In this document: piece by piece, positions 17,062-25,803 of the stretch
How the letters are laid out: every line of letters begins with the position of its first letter
Position numbering within the stretch: the first letter of the stretch is position 1
DNA from: Actinomycetes bacterium
Lineage (GTDB): Bacteria > Actinomycetota > Acidimicrobiia > Acidimicrobiales > Acidimicrobilacustridaceae
DNA: 64,000 nucleotides
NCBI GenBank assembly: GCA_029782025.1
Contig: JAKOVR010000219.1
Coordinates: 1 to 64,000, forward strand
Direction: 5' to 3'
Notes under the pieces: generated by a model
Database searches by the model: none
What the model saw: the letters and a program-made list of their open reading frames with translations, nothing else
What the model was told of the DNA's origin: nothing
Translations under genes and position numbers: made by a program

Positions 17062-18960
17062 CTGGTCGTTGGAGCGGTCGCTCGGGTCGGACCCGAGCTG
17101 TGCCGTCTGCTCGGCCCCGATGAGGGCGAGCGCCGACGCCGCGATCCCGGGAGCGTCGAGGCCGAGCTCGGTCAGGATGCTGTCGGGGCGGCCGTGGGGG
17201 ATGAAGGCGACGGGCGTGCCGAGGACCCGCACCCGCGGCGCCGGCACCCCGGCCGTGAGCTCGGCCAGCTGGTCGGCGATGGCCGACCCGACCCCGCCCT
17301 CTCGGACGCCGTCCTCGGCGGTGACCACGAACCGGTGCCCGGCGGCGTCGGCCAGCATGGCGTGGTCGAGGGGGCGGATGACCCGCGGGTCCCAGACCGT
17401 GACGCCGTAGCCGTCGCTGGCGAGGATCTCGGCCGCCTGCTCGCACGCCTCGAGGAGCTTGCCCACACCGATGAGGCACACGTCGCGACGGTCGGCCGGG
17501 GCCGCCCGCACCTGGCGGCCGGCCAGGCCGGCGCCGACCTCTTCGGGGTCGACGTGGCGGGCCGCGGTCTTGGGCCAGCGGATCATCACCGGCCCGTCGG
17601 TGCAGTCGATGGCGTCGTGGAGCATCTGCTGGAGCTCCTGGTAGGACGACGGCGCGAACATCGTGATGCCCGGCACCTTCGAGAACAGCGCCATGTCCAT
17701 CACGCCGTGGTGGCTGGCGCCGTCGTCGCCGGTGATGCCGGCCCGGTCGAGGCAGAAGATCACGGGCTGGCCGTGGAGGCCGACGTCGTAGAGGACCTGG
17801 TCGAAGGCCCGGCTCATGAAGGTGGCGTAGACGGCCACGACCGGGCGCAGCCCACCCATGGCCATGCCGGTGGCGGCGGTGACGGCGTGCTGCTCGGCGA
17901 TCCCGACGTCGAAGAAGCGCTGCGGGAAGCGGTCCTTGAAGGCGAGCAGGCCGGTGGAGTCGGGCATGGCGGCGGTGATGGCCACCAGCTCGGGGTGGAC
18001 GGCCGCCTCCTTGAGCAGGGCCTCGGTGAACCCGGCGGTGTAGGAGCCGGGCTTGGACTCGCTCGTGTCGTGGAGGCGCTTGATCGGGTCGTTCTCGGCC
18101 GGGGCGTACCCCCGGCCCTTCTGGGTGAGCACGTGGATCACGTGGGGGCCGCCCAGCTCGGCGGCATCGCGCAGCGCCGCCTCCAGGCCGGCCAAGTCGT
18201 GACCGTCGAAGGGGCCGGTGTAGCGCACGCCCAGCGTCTCGAAGAAGGCCGGCGGCTCCCACATCTCGCGGATGGCGGCCTTGGCCGCCTCGACGCCCCG
18301 CTCGAGCCGGTCACCGAAGAGGGGGACCTCGCCGACCAGCTTCTCCAGGCGGGCCTGGCGGCGCAGGTAGACGGGGTTGTTGCGGATGCGGGCCAGGGTG
18401 TCGCCGAGCTTGGAGATGGTGGGGGCGTAGGAGCGGCCGTTGTCGTTGAGGATGATGACGCAGTTGGTACCGGAGTGGCCGAGGTTGTTGAGCCCCTCGA
18501 AGGCCATGCCGCCCGTCATCGACCCGTCGCCGATGACGGCGATCACCCGCCGCCCTTCGCCGCCCTCCATCTGCTGTGCGGTGGCGAGCCCGTGGGCGTA
18601 GCTGAGGATCGTGGAGGCGTGGCTGTTCTCGATCCAGTCGTAGGGGGACTCGGCGCGGCTGGGGTAGCCGGAGAGGCCGCCGGCCTCCCGGAGGTGGGAG
18701 AACTCGGCCTGCCGGCCGGTGACGATCTTGTGGACGTAGGCCTGATGGCCGGTGTCCCACAGGACGATGTCGTCGGGCGTGTCGAAGACCCGGTGGATGG
18801 CCAGGGTGAGCTCGACGACCCCGAGGTTCGAGCCGAGGTGCCCGCCGTGCTCGGTGACGGCATCGACGATGAACTGGCGGATCTCGAAGGCGAGGATCTC
18901 GAGCTGCTCGGGGGAGAGGCCCCTGAGGTCGGCCGGGCTGGTGATGGATTCGAGGATCAT
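17059..18960 (-). CDS. dxs: 1-deoxy-D-xylulose-5-phosphate synthase
   Basis: This 633-residue thiamine-diphosphate enzyme condenses pyruvate and glyceraldehyde-3-phosphate, the first step of the MEP isoprenoid pathway. It has HLGSNLGVVELTLAIH, WDTGHQAYVHK, the ThDP motif GDGSMTGGMAFEGLNN...NDN, GPFDGHDL, DVGIAEQHAVTAATGMA (catalytic Glu) and a transketolase C-terminal domain with GVREGGVGSA. Full length for the family. ATG 18960 matches the usual N-terminus; a TACCGT hexamer (18975-18970) ends 9 bases upstream, suggesting a leaderless message. Confidence 0.97.
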   Translation of the reverse strand: MILESITSPADLRGLSPEQLEILAFEIRQFIVDAVTEHGGHLGSNLGVVELTLAIHRVFDTPDDIVLWDTGHQAYVHKIVTGRQAEFSHLREAGGLSGYPSRAESPYDWIENSHASTILSYAHGLATAQQMEGGEGRRVIAVIGDGSMTGGMAFEGLNNLGHSGTNCVIILNDNGRSYAPTISKLGDTLARIRNNPVYLRRQARLEKLVGEVPLFGDRLERGVEAAKAAIREMWEPPAFFETLGVRYTGPFDGHDLAGLEAALRDAAELGGPHVIHVLTQKGRGYAPAENDPIKRLHDTSESKPGSYTAGFTEALLKEAAVHPELVAITAAMPDSTGLLAFKDRFPQRFFDVGIAEQHAVTAATGMAMGGLRPVVAVYATFMSRAFDQVLYDVGLHGQPVIFCLDRAGITGDDGASHHGVMDMALFSKVPGITMFAPSSYQELQQMLHDAIDCTDGPVMIRWPKTAARHVDPEEVGAGLAGRQVRAAPADRRDVCLIGVGKLLEACEQAAEILASDGYGVTVWDPRVIRPLDHAMLADAAGHRFVVTAEDGVREGGVGSAIADQLAELTAGVPAPRVRVLGTPVAFIPHGRPDSILTELGLDAPGIAASALALIGAEQTAQLGSDPSDRSNDQ

Positions 18961-19044
18961 CGTGCTGTCACGGTACCGCGCCGCGGGTGTGCGGCCGCGC
19001 CGTCCCCCGGTCCCTGCACGGGATCCGCACACTCGGGCTCGGCC

Positions 19045-20148
19045 TCACGCCGCGGCGTGCCGCTGACCGGCGGCGAAGGCCGGAGCCCCCAGCAGGGAGG
19101 CCACGACGTTGAGCAGGTAGAGGAGCAGGCCGAGGGCCACGGCCTTCTCGCCGGGCACCCCCAGGGTGCCGAGGAACAGCACGAAGGAGGCCTCCCGGAC
19201 GCCCAGCCCCGAGATGCCCGGCGACAGGACCTGGGCGATCAGGACCGGCGGGTAGAAGGCGAGGACGGCGGGGAGGCCGACGGTGTCGATGCCAGCGACC
19301 CGGGCCGCGGCGTAGGCGGCGAGGCACATGGTGAGCTGGAAGGCCAGGCCGGCGCCCACCACCGCCGCCGTGGGACCCGGCCGGCGCCGCAGCCGCTCGA
19401 TCCCGAGGTGCACGGCCCCGAGGAACCGGCGCACGCCGGCCGAGGACACCAGGCGGCCGCCCAGCCCCGGGTGCCCGGCGGCCACCAGGATGGCGACCAG
19501 GCCGGTCAGGGTGATGCCGTCGACGGTCAGCGCCACCGAGGTGGCGTGGCCCAACTCCCGGAGGGAGCCGTCGAGCGCGAACCCGACGCCGGAGATGAGC
19601 GGCAGCACGAGCCAGCCGGTGAGCCGTTCGAGCGACACCGACGCGAAGGCCTCGGGGGCGTCGCCGGTGCGTCGGGCCAGCCGGGTGACCCGGAGCACGT
19701 CGCCGCCGATGGTGGTGGGCAGCACGTTGGAGACGAACTGGCCGGCGAAGGTCATCGGCACCAGGTCGGTGAGGGGCACGGCGCGGCCCATGCCGCGCAG
19801 CACCCGGTGCCAGCGGGCCGCCGACAGCGCCACGGCGGCGGCCGACAGCGCGACCGAGACCGCGGCCCAGGCGAAGGTGGCGCCGGACCGGTCCGGCACG
19901 AGCTCGCTCCACGAGAACTGGGGGATGCGGGCGAAGAGGACGCCGAGCATGGCGATGCTCAGGCCGATGCGCAGCGGCAGGACCCACCAGCGTCGGCGGG
20001 TGTGCTGCTCGGGCACGTCGGCCAGGGGGACGCCCTCGGCCAGCGACAAGAGGACCGTGGCGTCGAGGGTGGCGGCGTGGGCCAGGGCCGCTTCCTCCGG
20101 GTCGCCGGTGGGGTCGGGGGCGGGGGTGGGGGAGGCGTGATCGGTCAT
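19045..20148 (-). CDS. lysylphosphatidylglycerol synthase-like membrane protein (UPF0104)
   Basis: This 367-residue protein has eight or so membrane segments and the UPF0104/LPG_synthase_TM signatures: FVSNVLPTTIGGDVLRVTRLAR, ASVSLERLTGWLVLPL, FYPPVLIAQVLSPGISGLGVREASFVLFLG and the final helix LLLYLLNVVASLLGAPAF. Stand-alone versions without the transferase domain are thought to flip or transport lipid-linked substrates. The first ~55 residues are hydrophilic. It lies just upstream of dxs on the same strand, but dxs appears to have its own promoter. The start is ATG 20148. Confidence 0.8.
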   Translation of the reverse strand: MTDHASPTPAPDPTGDPEEAALAHAATLDATVLLSLAEGVPLADVPEQHTRRRWWVLPLRIGLSIAMLGVLFARIPQFSWSELVPDRSGATFAWAAVSVALSAAAVALSAARWHRVLRGMGRAVPLTDLVPMTFAGQFVSNVLPTTIGGDVLRVTRLARRTGDAPEAFASVSLERLTGWLVLPLISGVGFALDGSLRELGHATSVALTVDGITLTGLVAILVAAGHPGLGGRLVSSAGVRRFLGAVHLGIERLRRRPGPTAAVVGAGLAFQLTMCLAAYAAARVAGIDTVGLPAVLAFYPPVLIAQVLSPGISGLGVREASFVLFLGTLGVPGEKAVALGLLLYLLNVVASLLGAPAFAAGQRHAAA

Positions 20149-20240
20149 GGTGGGACCGGGCACCGGTCGGGGCGGGCGGCGACGCCCGGGCGGACGGGCG
20201 GTTACGGTCGGCTGGGCGAGTGTACGGCGGGAAGATGTCA

Positions 20241-20268
20241 CAGCCCGTGACGCGGTAACCGCGGGCTG
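20241..20268. promoter_or_regulatory. nested palindromes upstream of the lipoprotein gene
   Basis: CGCGGT-A-ACCGCG (20251-20263) overlaps outer arms CAGCCCG (20241) and CGGGCTG (20262-20268). A TACACT hexamer at 20278-20283 could be the -10 box of the lipoprotein gene, which would place these palindromes over its -35 region like an operator. Confidence 0.45.
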
Positions 20269-20310
20269 GAGGTGCCGTACACTTGGGTGTCCCCGACGGA
20301 GGTGTCTCCC

Positions 20311-21321
20311 GTGATCGTCACCCGTTCCCGCCGCGTCCTCGCCACCACGGCCGGTCTACTCGTGCTCGGCGTCGCCGCCTCGTCGTGCGCCAAGGGCGCC
20401 GATGTGGCCATCGGCTCGTCGAAGGCGGAGATGGACTCCGACGGCAAGGGGGCCGGCAAGGCCACCGACAGCAGCACCACTCCCACGTCGGCCTCGAAGG
20501 GCCCGACAGCGGGCGGCAAGGTCGGCAAGATCCAGCCCGCGGCTACGGCCAAGTTCGTGCAGGAGTCGGCCCAGCGCACCCGTGAGGCCAACTCGATGAA
20601 GATGGCGATGTCGATGGACGGCATGCCCCAGGCGCAGAACTTCACCATGGACATGGCCGTCGACGTCAAGAAGAACCTGATGAGCCTCAACATGGACGCG
20701 GCGGGCCAGAAGATCGAGATGATCGTCGACGGCGCCACCGCCTACATGAAGCTGGCCGGTCTGGGCGACCTCGGCAGCCTCGGCGGCCTCGGGGGCGGCA
20801 AGGACTGGATCAAGTTCACCGACCCCGAGATGATCAAGTCGTTCACCGGCGGCCAGGGCGGGTTCGGCGCCGGGATGAACGCCAAGGGCTTCCTCGACGG
20901 GTTCCTGGGGGCCGGCGGCACCGTCGAGGACCTCGGCATGGAGGACGTCCGCGGCGTCCCCACCCACCACTACAAGGGCACCATCTCGGCCAGCGCCGCC
21001 GCCGCCTCGTCGGGCTCCACGCTCACCCCCGAGGAGAAGAAGCAGATGGAGGCCTCGCTCGGGAAGATGGGCGACATCCCCGTCGAGGTATGGATCGACG
21101 ACGACGGCCTGATGCGCAAGATGAAGATGTCGATGGACGGCTCGGCCTACGGCGCCTCGGGTTCCATCGGCCTCGTCATGGAGCTCTACGACGTCGGCCA
21201 GCCGGTGGAGATCAAGGTGCCCTCGCCCGACAAGGTGATGGACCTGGGCGCCCTCGGTGACCTGGGCGGGCTCGGCGGCGGCACGCCGAAGAAGACGCCC
21301 ACCACCACCGCCGCGGCCTAG
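20311..21321 (+). CDS. LppX/LprAFG-like lipoprotein
   Basis: This 336-residue predicted lipoprotein has a hydrophobic signal (VLATTAGLLVLGVAASSC) ending in a cysteine at residue ~26; the lipobox ASSC is slightly off consensus. The mature part has the LppX/LprG features: QESAQRTREANSMKMAMSMDG, repeated beta strands, EDVRGVPTHHYKGTI, and VEVWIDDDGLMRKMKMSM near the end. Such proteins hold lipids in a hydrophobic cavity and help move them across the cell wall. The Shine-Dalgarno sequence GGAGG sits about 8 bases before GTG 20311. The mature sequence is unusually rich in methionine and glycine. Confidence 0.8.
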   Translation: MIVTRSRRVLATTAGLLVLGVAASSCAKGADVAIGSSKAEMDSDGKGAGKATDSSTTPTSASKGPTAGGKVGKIQPAATAKFVQESAQRTREANSMKMAMSMDGMPQAQNFTMDMAVDVKKNLMSLNMDAAGQKIEMIVDGATAYMKLAGLGDLGSLGGLGGGKDWIKFTDPEMIKSFTGGQGGFGAGMNAKGFLDGFLGAGGTVEDLGMEDVRGVPTHHYKGTISASAAAASSGSTLTPEEKKQMEASLGKMGDIPVEVWIDDDGLMRKMKMSMDGSAYGASGSIGLVMELYDVGQPVEIKVPSPDKVMDLGALGDLGGLGGGTPKKTPTTTAAA

Positions 21322-21328
21322 CGGCCCC

Positions 21329-22162
21329 GTGGCCACCGACCGCGACATCGCGCTGGGCGCGCTGCGCCTGACCGTGACCGAGGCGGGGGCGGGGGGCCGC
21401 CCGCTGCTCCTGCTGCACGGGTTCACCGGCGCCCGGACCGACTTCGAGCACTGGATCGACCCGCTGGCCGAGCTCGGCTACCACGTCGTCGCGCCCGACC
21501 AGCGGGGGCACGGCGCCAGCGACCAGCCCGACGACGAGGCGGCGTACTCCTTCGAGGCCTTCCGTGACGACGCGCTGGCCCTGGCCGACGCGCTGGGGTG
21601 GGACCGCTTCGCCCTCCTCGGCCACTCGATGGGCGGGATGATCGCCCAGCACGTCGCCATCGCCGCCCCGGAGCGGCTGGCCGCCCTCGTCCTCATGGAC
21701 ACCGGCGCCGGGCCCCTGTCCGTCGACCCTGCCCTGCGCGACATGGGCATCGAGGTCGCCCGATCGCAGGGCACCGGGGTGATCGCCGACCTGACGGCCG
21801 GCCAGGACGGCCCGCTCACCAACGAGGCCTACCTGCGGGCCTGCGCCGAGGACCCCACCTACGCCGCCCGCGGCGAGCGCAACCTGCGGGCCGCGTCGGG
21901 AGCGATGTACGCCGCGATGCTCCTGGCCATCACCGAGGGCGAGGAGCGCTACGGCGCCCTCGGGGCCGCCGTGACCTGCCCGACCCTGGTGATCGTGGGC
22001 TCCTTCGACGAGCCTTTCATCGAGCCCAGCGCCCGCATGGCCGCCGTGATCGACGGCGCCGAGCTGGCGGTGATCCCCGACGGGGGCCACAGCCCCCAGT
22101 TCGAGGCCCCCGCCGCCTGGTGGTCCGCCCTCTCCGGCTTCCTCCGTCCCTTGGGTGCGTAA
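21329..22162 (+). CDS. alpha/beta-hydrolase
   Basis: This 277-residue hydrolase has LLLLHGFTGARTDFEHW (oxyanion hole), RGHGASDQP, nucleophile elbow GHSMGG, acid in VIVGSFDEPFIEPS and histidine in PDGGHSPQFEAP. The GTG at 21329 is 7 bases after the lipoprotein stop, so the two genes form an operon. It closely follows the haloperoxidase/epoxide-hydrolase-like branch; the substrate is unknown. Its TAA stop lies inside the stem of a strong terminator. Confidence 0.82.
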   Translation: MATDRDIALGALRLTVTEAGAGGRPLLLLHGFTGARTDFEHWIDPLAELGYHVVAPDQRGHGASDQPDDEAAYSFEAFRDDALALADALGWDRFALLGHSMGGMIAQHVAIAAPERLAALVLMDTGAGPLSVDPALRDMGIEVARSQGTGVIADLTAGQDGPLTNEAYLRACAEDPTYAARGERNLRAASGAMYAAMLLAITEGEERYGALGAAVTCPTLVIVGSFDEPFIEPSARMAAVIDGAELAVIPDGGHSPQFEAPAAWWSALSGFLRPLGA

Positions 22163-22196
22163 GGGCGCGCATAGCGCACCCTTACGCACCCAAGGG
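22148..22196. terminator. strong bidirectional terminator between convergent genes
   Basis: Two 23-base arms (22148-22170 and 22174-22196) pair with one mismatch around the loop ATA; the outer 18 pairs are perfect. The left arm includes the last codons and stop codon of the hydrolase gene. The right arm ends two bases before the stop of the convergent GH43 gene. It can serve both messages. Confidence 0.85.
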
Positions 22197-22198
22197 AT

Positions 22199-25100
22199 TC
22201 AGCCGGCGGACTCGGTGAGGTAGTACCCGCTGAGGTCGAGGAGGGCGTGGGCCGTCCCCTGCTGGTTGCGGACGGTCACGGCGGCCGTGCCGGCGCCCGG
22301 CAGGGTGCTCCCGGCCGCCACGTGGACGTCGAAGCCGTTGGCCCGGGTGCGCCCGGCGGTGGTGTTGACGTTGGAGGTGCCCGGTGCGGCCGCGTCGTCG
22401 GGCCACAGCGTGAGGTGGGTGGCGGTGCTGGGCTGGTCGACGGTGATGGTGCCGGTGACGGCTGACGCCTCGGCGCCGGCGAGGTAGCCGGCGATGTCCG
22501 GGGTGGCCGTGGCCACGCCGCCCGGCCCCAGCGTCGCCGCGGGACGGGTGTCGAGGAACCGGCCGGGCGGCAGCGGCACGAAGGCGGCGCCGTCGACGCC
22601 GTTCACCGGCCCGAACCAGCCCACGAGGTCGGCGATGACGTGGGCGCTCCCGCTGTTGTTGAAGATCCGGAAGCTGCCGTCAGGGGCGACGGGCACGACC
22701 GCCAGGTTGGCCGCGTCGCGACCGGGGTCGGTGTTCACGACCGACGTCGGCGGGGCGGTCGCGGGCACGCCGGACCACGCCCGCAGGTGGGTCACCGTCG
22801 TCGAGTTGGCGACCGTCAGGTTCACCACGACCGCGCTGAACGCGCCGGCCGCGGGCAGTCCGCCCACCCCGGCGGCGTCGACGCGGATCGAGGCGCCACC
22901 GGCCACCGGTCCGGCCGGGGCACCGGTGCCGTCCCGCGTGTCGACGATGCGCACCGGGGCGACGGCGTGATGACCACCGCCCGGGCCCACGGCGTAGTAC
23001 CCGACGACGTCGGCGACCACGTTGGTCCACCCGGCGTTGTTGTAGATGCGGATCTTGCCGTCGGGGCTGGTGCGCACCACGGTCGAAGCGGCCCGCGTCT
23101 CACCGGCCCGGAAGTTGAGGACGCTGGCGTCGGGTGGGACGCCCACGTCGGCCGGCCACACCCGGAGGTGCGACTCCTCACCCACGCCCGGCACCACCCC
23201 GGTGACCGTGAGGTTGAGCGCCACCGCGCCCATCTGGGCCGCCGGCGGCAGGCCGGCGACCGCCGTCAGGTCGAGGGTGAGCGCCGTGCGGGGCGCGAGC
23301 GGGAAGGCGACGTGCCCGACGACGCCGGTCCCGTCGCGCGTGTCGAGGGCGCGGGCCGGCACGATCGGCGTGTACCGGAGCGCCGGCGTACCGGTGGTGG
23401 CGACGGTGAGGGGACTGGCCGGGCCGAGCCGGCCGTTCGGCCCCGCCGCCCGCACCGCGACGGCACACGTGGCCCCGTCCGCCATCCCGCCGATGCTCCA
23501 CTGGTGCGGACCGTCGGCCGGGAAGCGGGTGATGTGGAGTGTGGCGGCCGGGAGCTCGACCACGGTCACCTCGTAGCCGGTCACGGGTACGTCGCCCGGG
23601 GCGTCGGACCACCACACGCTGCACCCGTGGGGGAGGCCCGATGCGCCGACGGCCGACGGGGCGACGCTGGGGTAGCCGAGGGCCTCGGTGAACGGGGTGG
23701 TGGCGTCGAGGTGGGGCCCGGAGGGGTCGAAGCGGAGGCGTTGGATGAACAGCGACCGGACACCCCCGTCGGCCGCATCCCGCCCGTCGTACCAGCCGTG
23801 GTAGGCGAGCCAGGTGTTGCCGGCGACGTCCACCAGCACGTCCTGCCCGCCGGGGCCGAGGGCATAGGGGTCCGAGCCCTTCCACGGTGCGCCGACCGAC
23901 GTCTTGATGCACGGGCCGGCGGGCGAGCTGCAGAACCCGTTGCCGATGGCGTAGGAGCCGTCGGCGTAGGAGCCGCCCGAGTAGAAGAGCCAGTCGACGC
24001 CGCCGTTGCGCACCATCGTCGGCGCCTCGATCGTGGGCTGCTCCCACGCCTGGTCGCGGGACAACAGGGCCACGGGCGGGCCGATGGTGAAGGTCGCGTC
24101 CGAGGACAGCTCCACCGACCACAGCGTGGACGGCGCCCCGATCGAGTTGCCGTCGTTCTTGACCAGCATCCGGGTGACGCCGTTCCCGTCGACCAGCAGC
24201 TCGGGGTCGATGTCGCCGCCCAGCCCTGGCCGGCAGAAGAACGGTTGGGCCGACGCGTCCACGAACGGCCCTTGCGGTGACCCTGCCTGCGCCCGACCGA
24301 TGCACATGTGGCCGGCGATCGAGCCCGTCCCGGGCTTGCCCATCGCGGCGTAGAGCATCACCCAGGTCGGCCCCATCTGCCGGACCGAGGGCGCCCACAC
24401 GTGCCCGGTGCCCGGCGTGGCCCAGGCCGGGAGGGACGGCAGGGCATCGACCGGTGCCTCCCAGTGGGCGAGGTCGACGCTCTGACGCACCGGCACGTTG
24501 GCCCAGCCGAAGGGGATGAAGGTGTTGGTGGCGTACACGTAGAACCGGTCCCCGTCCCGCACGATGTCGGGGTCGGCGACGTCCAGGCCCGGGGTCACGC
24601 TCGGCGTGCCCGTGTCGGCGGCCCGCCCGGCGGCGCGACCGCCGAGCCAAAGGCCGGCGGGGCAGCCCGACGCGCGGAAGCGCTGCACCGGCCCGCTCCC
24701 GCGCTCGGCGACCTGCTGCGCGGCGAGGTCGGCCACCCCGTCGCCGTCGAGGTCCCACGAGTCGCGCAGGCGCACGGGGCCGGCCGCGATCGAGGGGTCG
24801 AGCGGGGCGGCCAGGACGGGGCGGCGGTCGGGGAGCGGGCCGGGCTGCACGCGGACCTTGCCGTCGGCGACGGTGGCCAGGTCGGCCACGCCGTCCCCGG
24901 TGACCTCGGCCAGCACGAGCGTGTCGACGGTCGCCCCGGGCACGCTGAGCGTCCCCGTGGCCCACCGGACCGTGGCCCCGGCGGCGTCGAAGGCCACGAG
25001 GTCGGCCTGCCCGTCCCCGTCGACGTCCCACGTCCGGTGGCGGGACTCGACCCACCCCGCCGGTCGGGCGCCCTCGGCGCCGGGCACCAGGCCGAGGCGG

Positions 25101-25249
25101 CTGACGGGGGTGACGGCGGTGGGAACGGTCGGGCAGGCGACCGTGGCCGCCACGGCCTGCGCCGGCACGGCGGCGGCCCCGGGGCCGAGGGCGGCGATCA
25201 CCACCGCGGCGATGAGGCGGACCGATCCGCCCCGGAACCCCCCGCCCAT
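22199..25249 (-). CDS. secreted GH43-family glycoside hydrolase with FG-GAP, FN3-like and three LDTR repeats
   Basis: This is a 1016-residue exported protein. It has a signal peptide (SVRLIAAVVIAALGPGAAAVPAQAVAA), then FG-GAP/VCBS-like repeats (TWDVDGDGQADL, SWDLDGDGVADL). The GH43 five-bladed propeller has VADPDIVRDGD near residue 223 (base), GGDIDPELLVDG near 345 (pKa-modulating Asp) and TIEAPTMV near 405 (acid Glu). A fibronectin-III-like stretch follows (~520-620). Three ~130-residue repeats begin at about 630, 766 and 896, opening with ARALDTRDGTG, RIVDTRDGTG and RFLDTRPAAT. It probably cleaves arabinan or xylan side chains. The terminal repeats likely anchor or project it at the cell surface. 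Confidence 0.82.
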   Translation of the reverse strand: MGGGFRGGSVRLIAAVVIAALGPGAAAVPAQAVAATVACPTVPTAVTPVSRLGLVPGAEGARPAGWVESRHRTWDVDGDGQADLVAFDAAGATVRWATGTLSVPGATVDTLVLAEVTGDGVADLATVADGKVRVQPGPLPDRRPVLAAPLDPSIAAGPVRLRDSWDLDGDGVADLAAQQVAERGSGPVQRFRASGCPAGLWLGGRAAGRAADTGTPSVTPGLDVADPDIVRDGDRFYVYATNTFIPFGWANVPVRQSVDLAHWEAPVDALPSLPAWATPGTGHVWAPSVRQMGPTWVMLYAAMGKPGTGSIAGHMCIGRAQAGSPQGPFVDASAQPFFCRPGLGGDIDPELLVDGNGVTRMLVKNDGNSIGAPSTLWSVELSSDATFTIGPPVALLSRDQAWEQPTIEAPTMVRNGGVDWLFYSGGSYADGSYAIGNGFCSSPAGPCIKTSVGAPWKGSDPYALGPGGQDVLVDVAGNTWLAYHGWYDGRDAADGGVRSLFIQRLRFDPSGPHLDATTPFTEALGYPSVAPSAVGASGLPHGCSVWWSDAPGDVPVTGYEVTVVELPAATLHITRFPADGPHQWSIGGMADGATCAVAVRAAGPNGRLGPASPLTVATTGTPALRYTPIVPARALDTRDGTGVVGHVAFPLAPRTALTLDLTAVAGLPPAAQMGAVALNLTVTGVVPGVGEESHLRVWPADVGVPPDASVLNFRAGETRAASTVVRTSPDGKIRIYNNAGWTNVVADVVGYYAVGPGGGHHAVAPVRIVDTRDGTGAPAGPVAGGASIRVDAAGVGGLPAAGAFSAVVVNLTVANSTTVTHLRAWSGVPATAPPTSVVNTDPGRDAANLAVVPVAPDGSFRIFNNSGSAHVIADLVGWFGPVNGVDGAAFVPLPPGRFLDTRPAATLGPGGVATATPDIAGYLAGAEASAVTGTITVDQPSTATHLTLWPDDAAAPGTSNVNTTAGRTRANGFDVHVAAGSTLPGAGTAAVTVRNQQGTAHALLDLSGYYLTESAG

Positions 25250-25260
25250 GCCGACGGCGC

Positions 25261-25638
25261 TCAGCGGGTGCGGTCGAGGAACCGCTCGGTGTCCACGACG
25301 ACCCGGGTGACCCGGCCCACGGCCACCAGGCCGCGCTCGTCGTTCACCGACACCGTGAAGGTGATGCGCCGGCCGGTGACCTTCTCCACCGTCGCCTCGG
25401 CCGTGACCCGGTGGCCGACCGCGGTGGGGGCCAGGTGGTCGATCTGCACCTTCATGCCGACCGTGGTCTCCCGGGGCGCCAGTTGGTGCAGGAGCGCCTT
25501 CACCGTCGCCTCCTCGCACAGCGCGATCAGGCGCGGCGTGGCCAGCACCGGGACGCTGCCGGATCGCAGCGCGATGGCGGTGTCGTCGTCGGTGACGAGC
25601 AGGTCGACTTCGGCGGTCGCACCAGGGCGGATGGCCAC
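25261..25638 (-). CDS. FlK-like hotdog thioesterase
   Basis: This 125-residue hotdog protein resembles fluoroacetyl-CoA thioesterase FlK: VLATPRLIALCEEATVKAL carries the active-site threonine/glutamate region, and TTVGMKVQIDHLAPTAVGHRVTAEATVEKVTGRRITFTVSVND the core strands. Family members often act on toxic or stalled acyl-CoAs. TATCCT (25653-25648) ends 9 bases before GTG 25638, suggesting a leaderless transcript. The GH43 gene starts only 11 bases after its stop, so the pair is probably cotranscribed. Confidence 0.72.
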   Translation of the reverse strand: MAIRPGATAEVDLLVTDDDTAIALRSGSVPVLATPRLIALCEEATVKALLHQLAPRETTVGMKVQIDHLAPTAVGHRVTAEATVEKVTGRRITFTVSVNDERGLVAVGRVTRVVVDTERFLDRTR

Positions 25639-25803
25639 GGGGTCCGAGGATACGGTCAGGCGACGGGCTCGGCCCAAAATCCACGGCGCGGTGCCCGGTC
25701 GCCCGGCCCGGACCTCAGCCGGTGGGCGGGCCGGTAACCTGCCCCTGCCCTTCCGGCCGGCCCGTTCGGCCGCGACCGTCCCCAGCGACCCGCGGGAGCC
25801 TCC

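Noticed and set aside
17194-20250. Thousand-codon rightward frame opposite dxs and the flippase gene
   Set aside because: It is the antisense of two clear genes, rich in Gly/Asp/Glu/His/Val as expected from such a shadow, with no domains.
20278-20283. TACACT as another leaderless promoter
   Set aside because: It ends 27 bases before GTG 20311, and the gene has a normal GGAGG ribosome-binding site, so the message has a leader.
22200-25249. Repeats in the GH43 gene as a CRISPR array
   Set aside because: The three ~400-bp units are protein repeats with divergent DNA, not short identical repeats with unique spacers. No CRISPR array was seen in the window.
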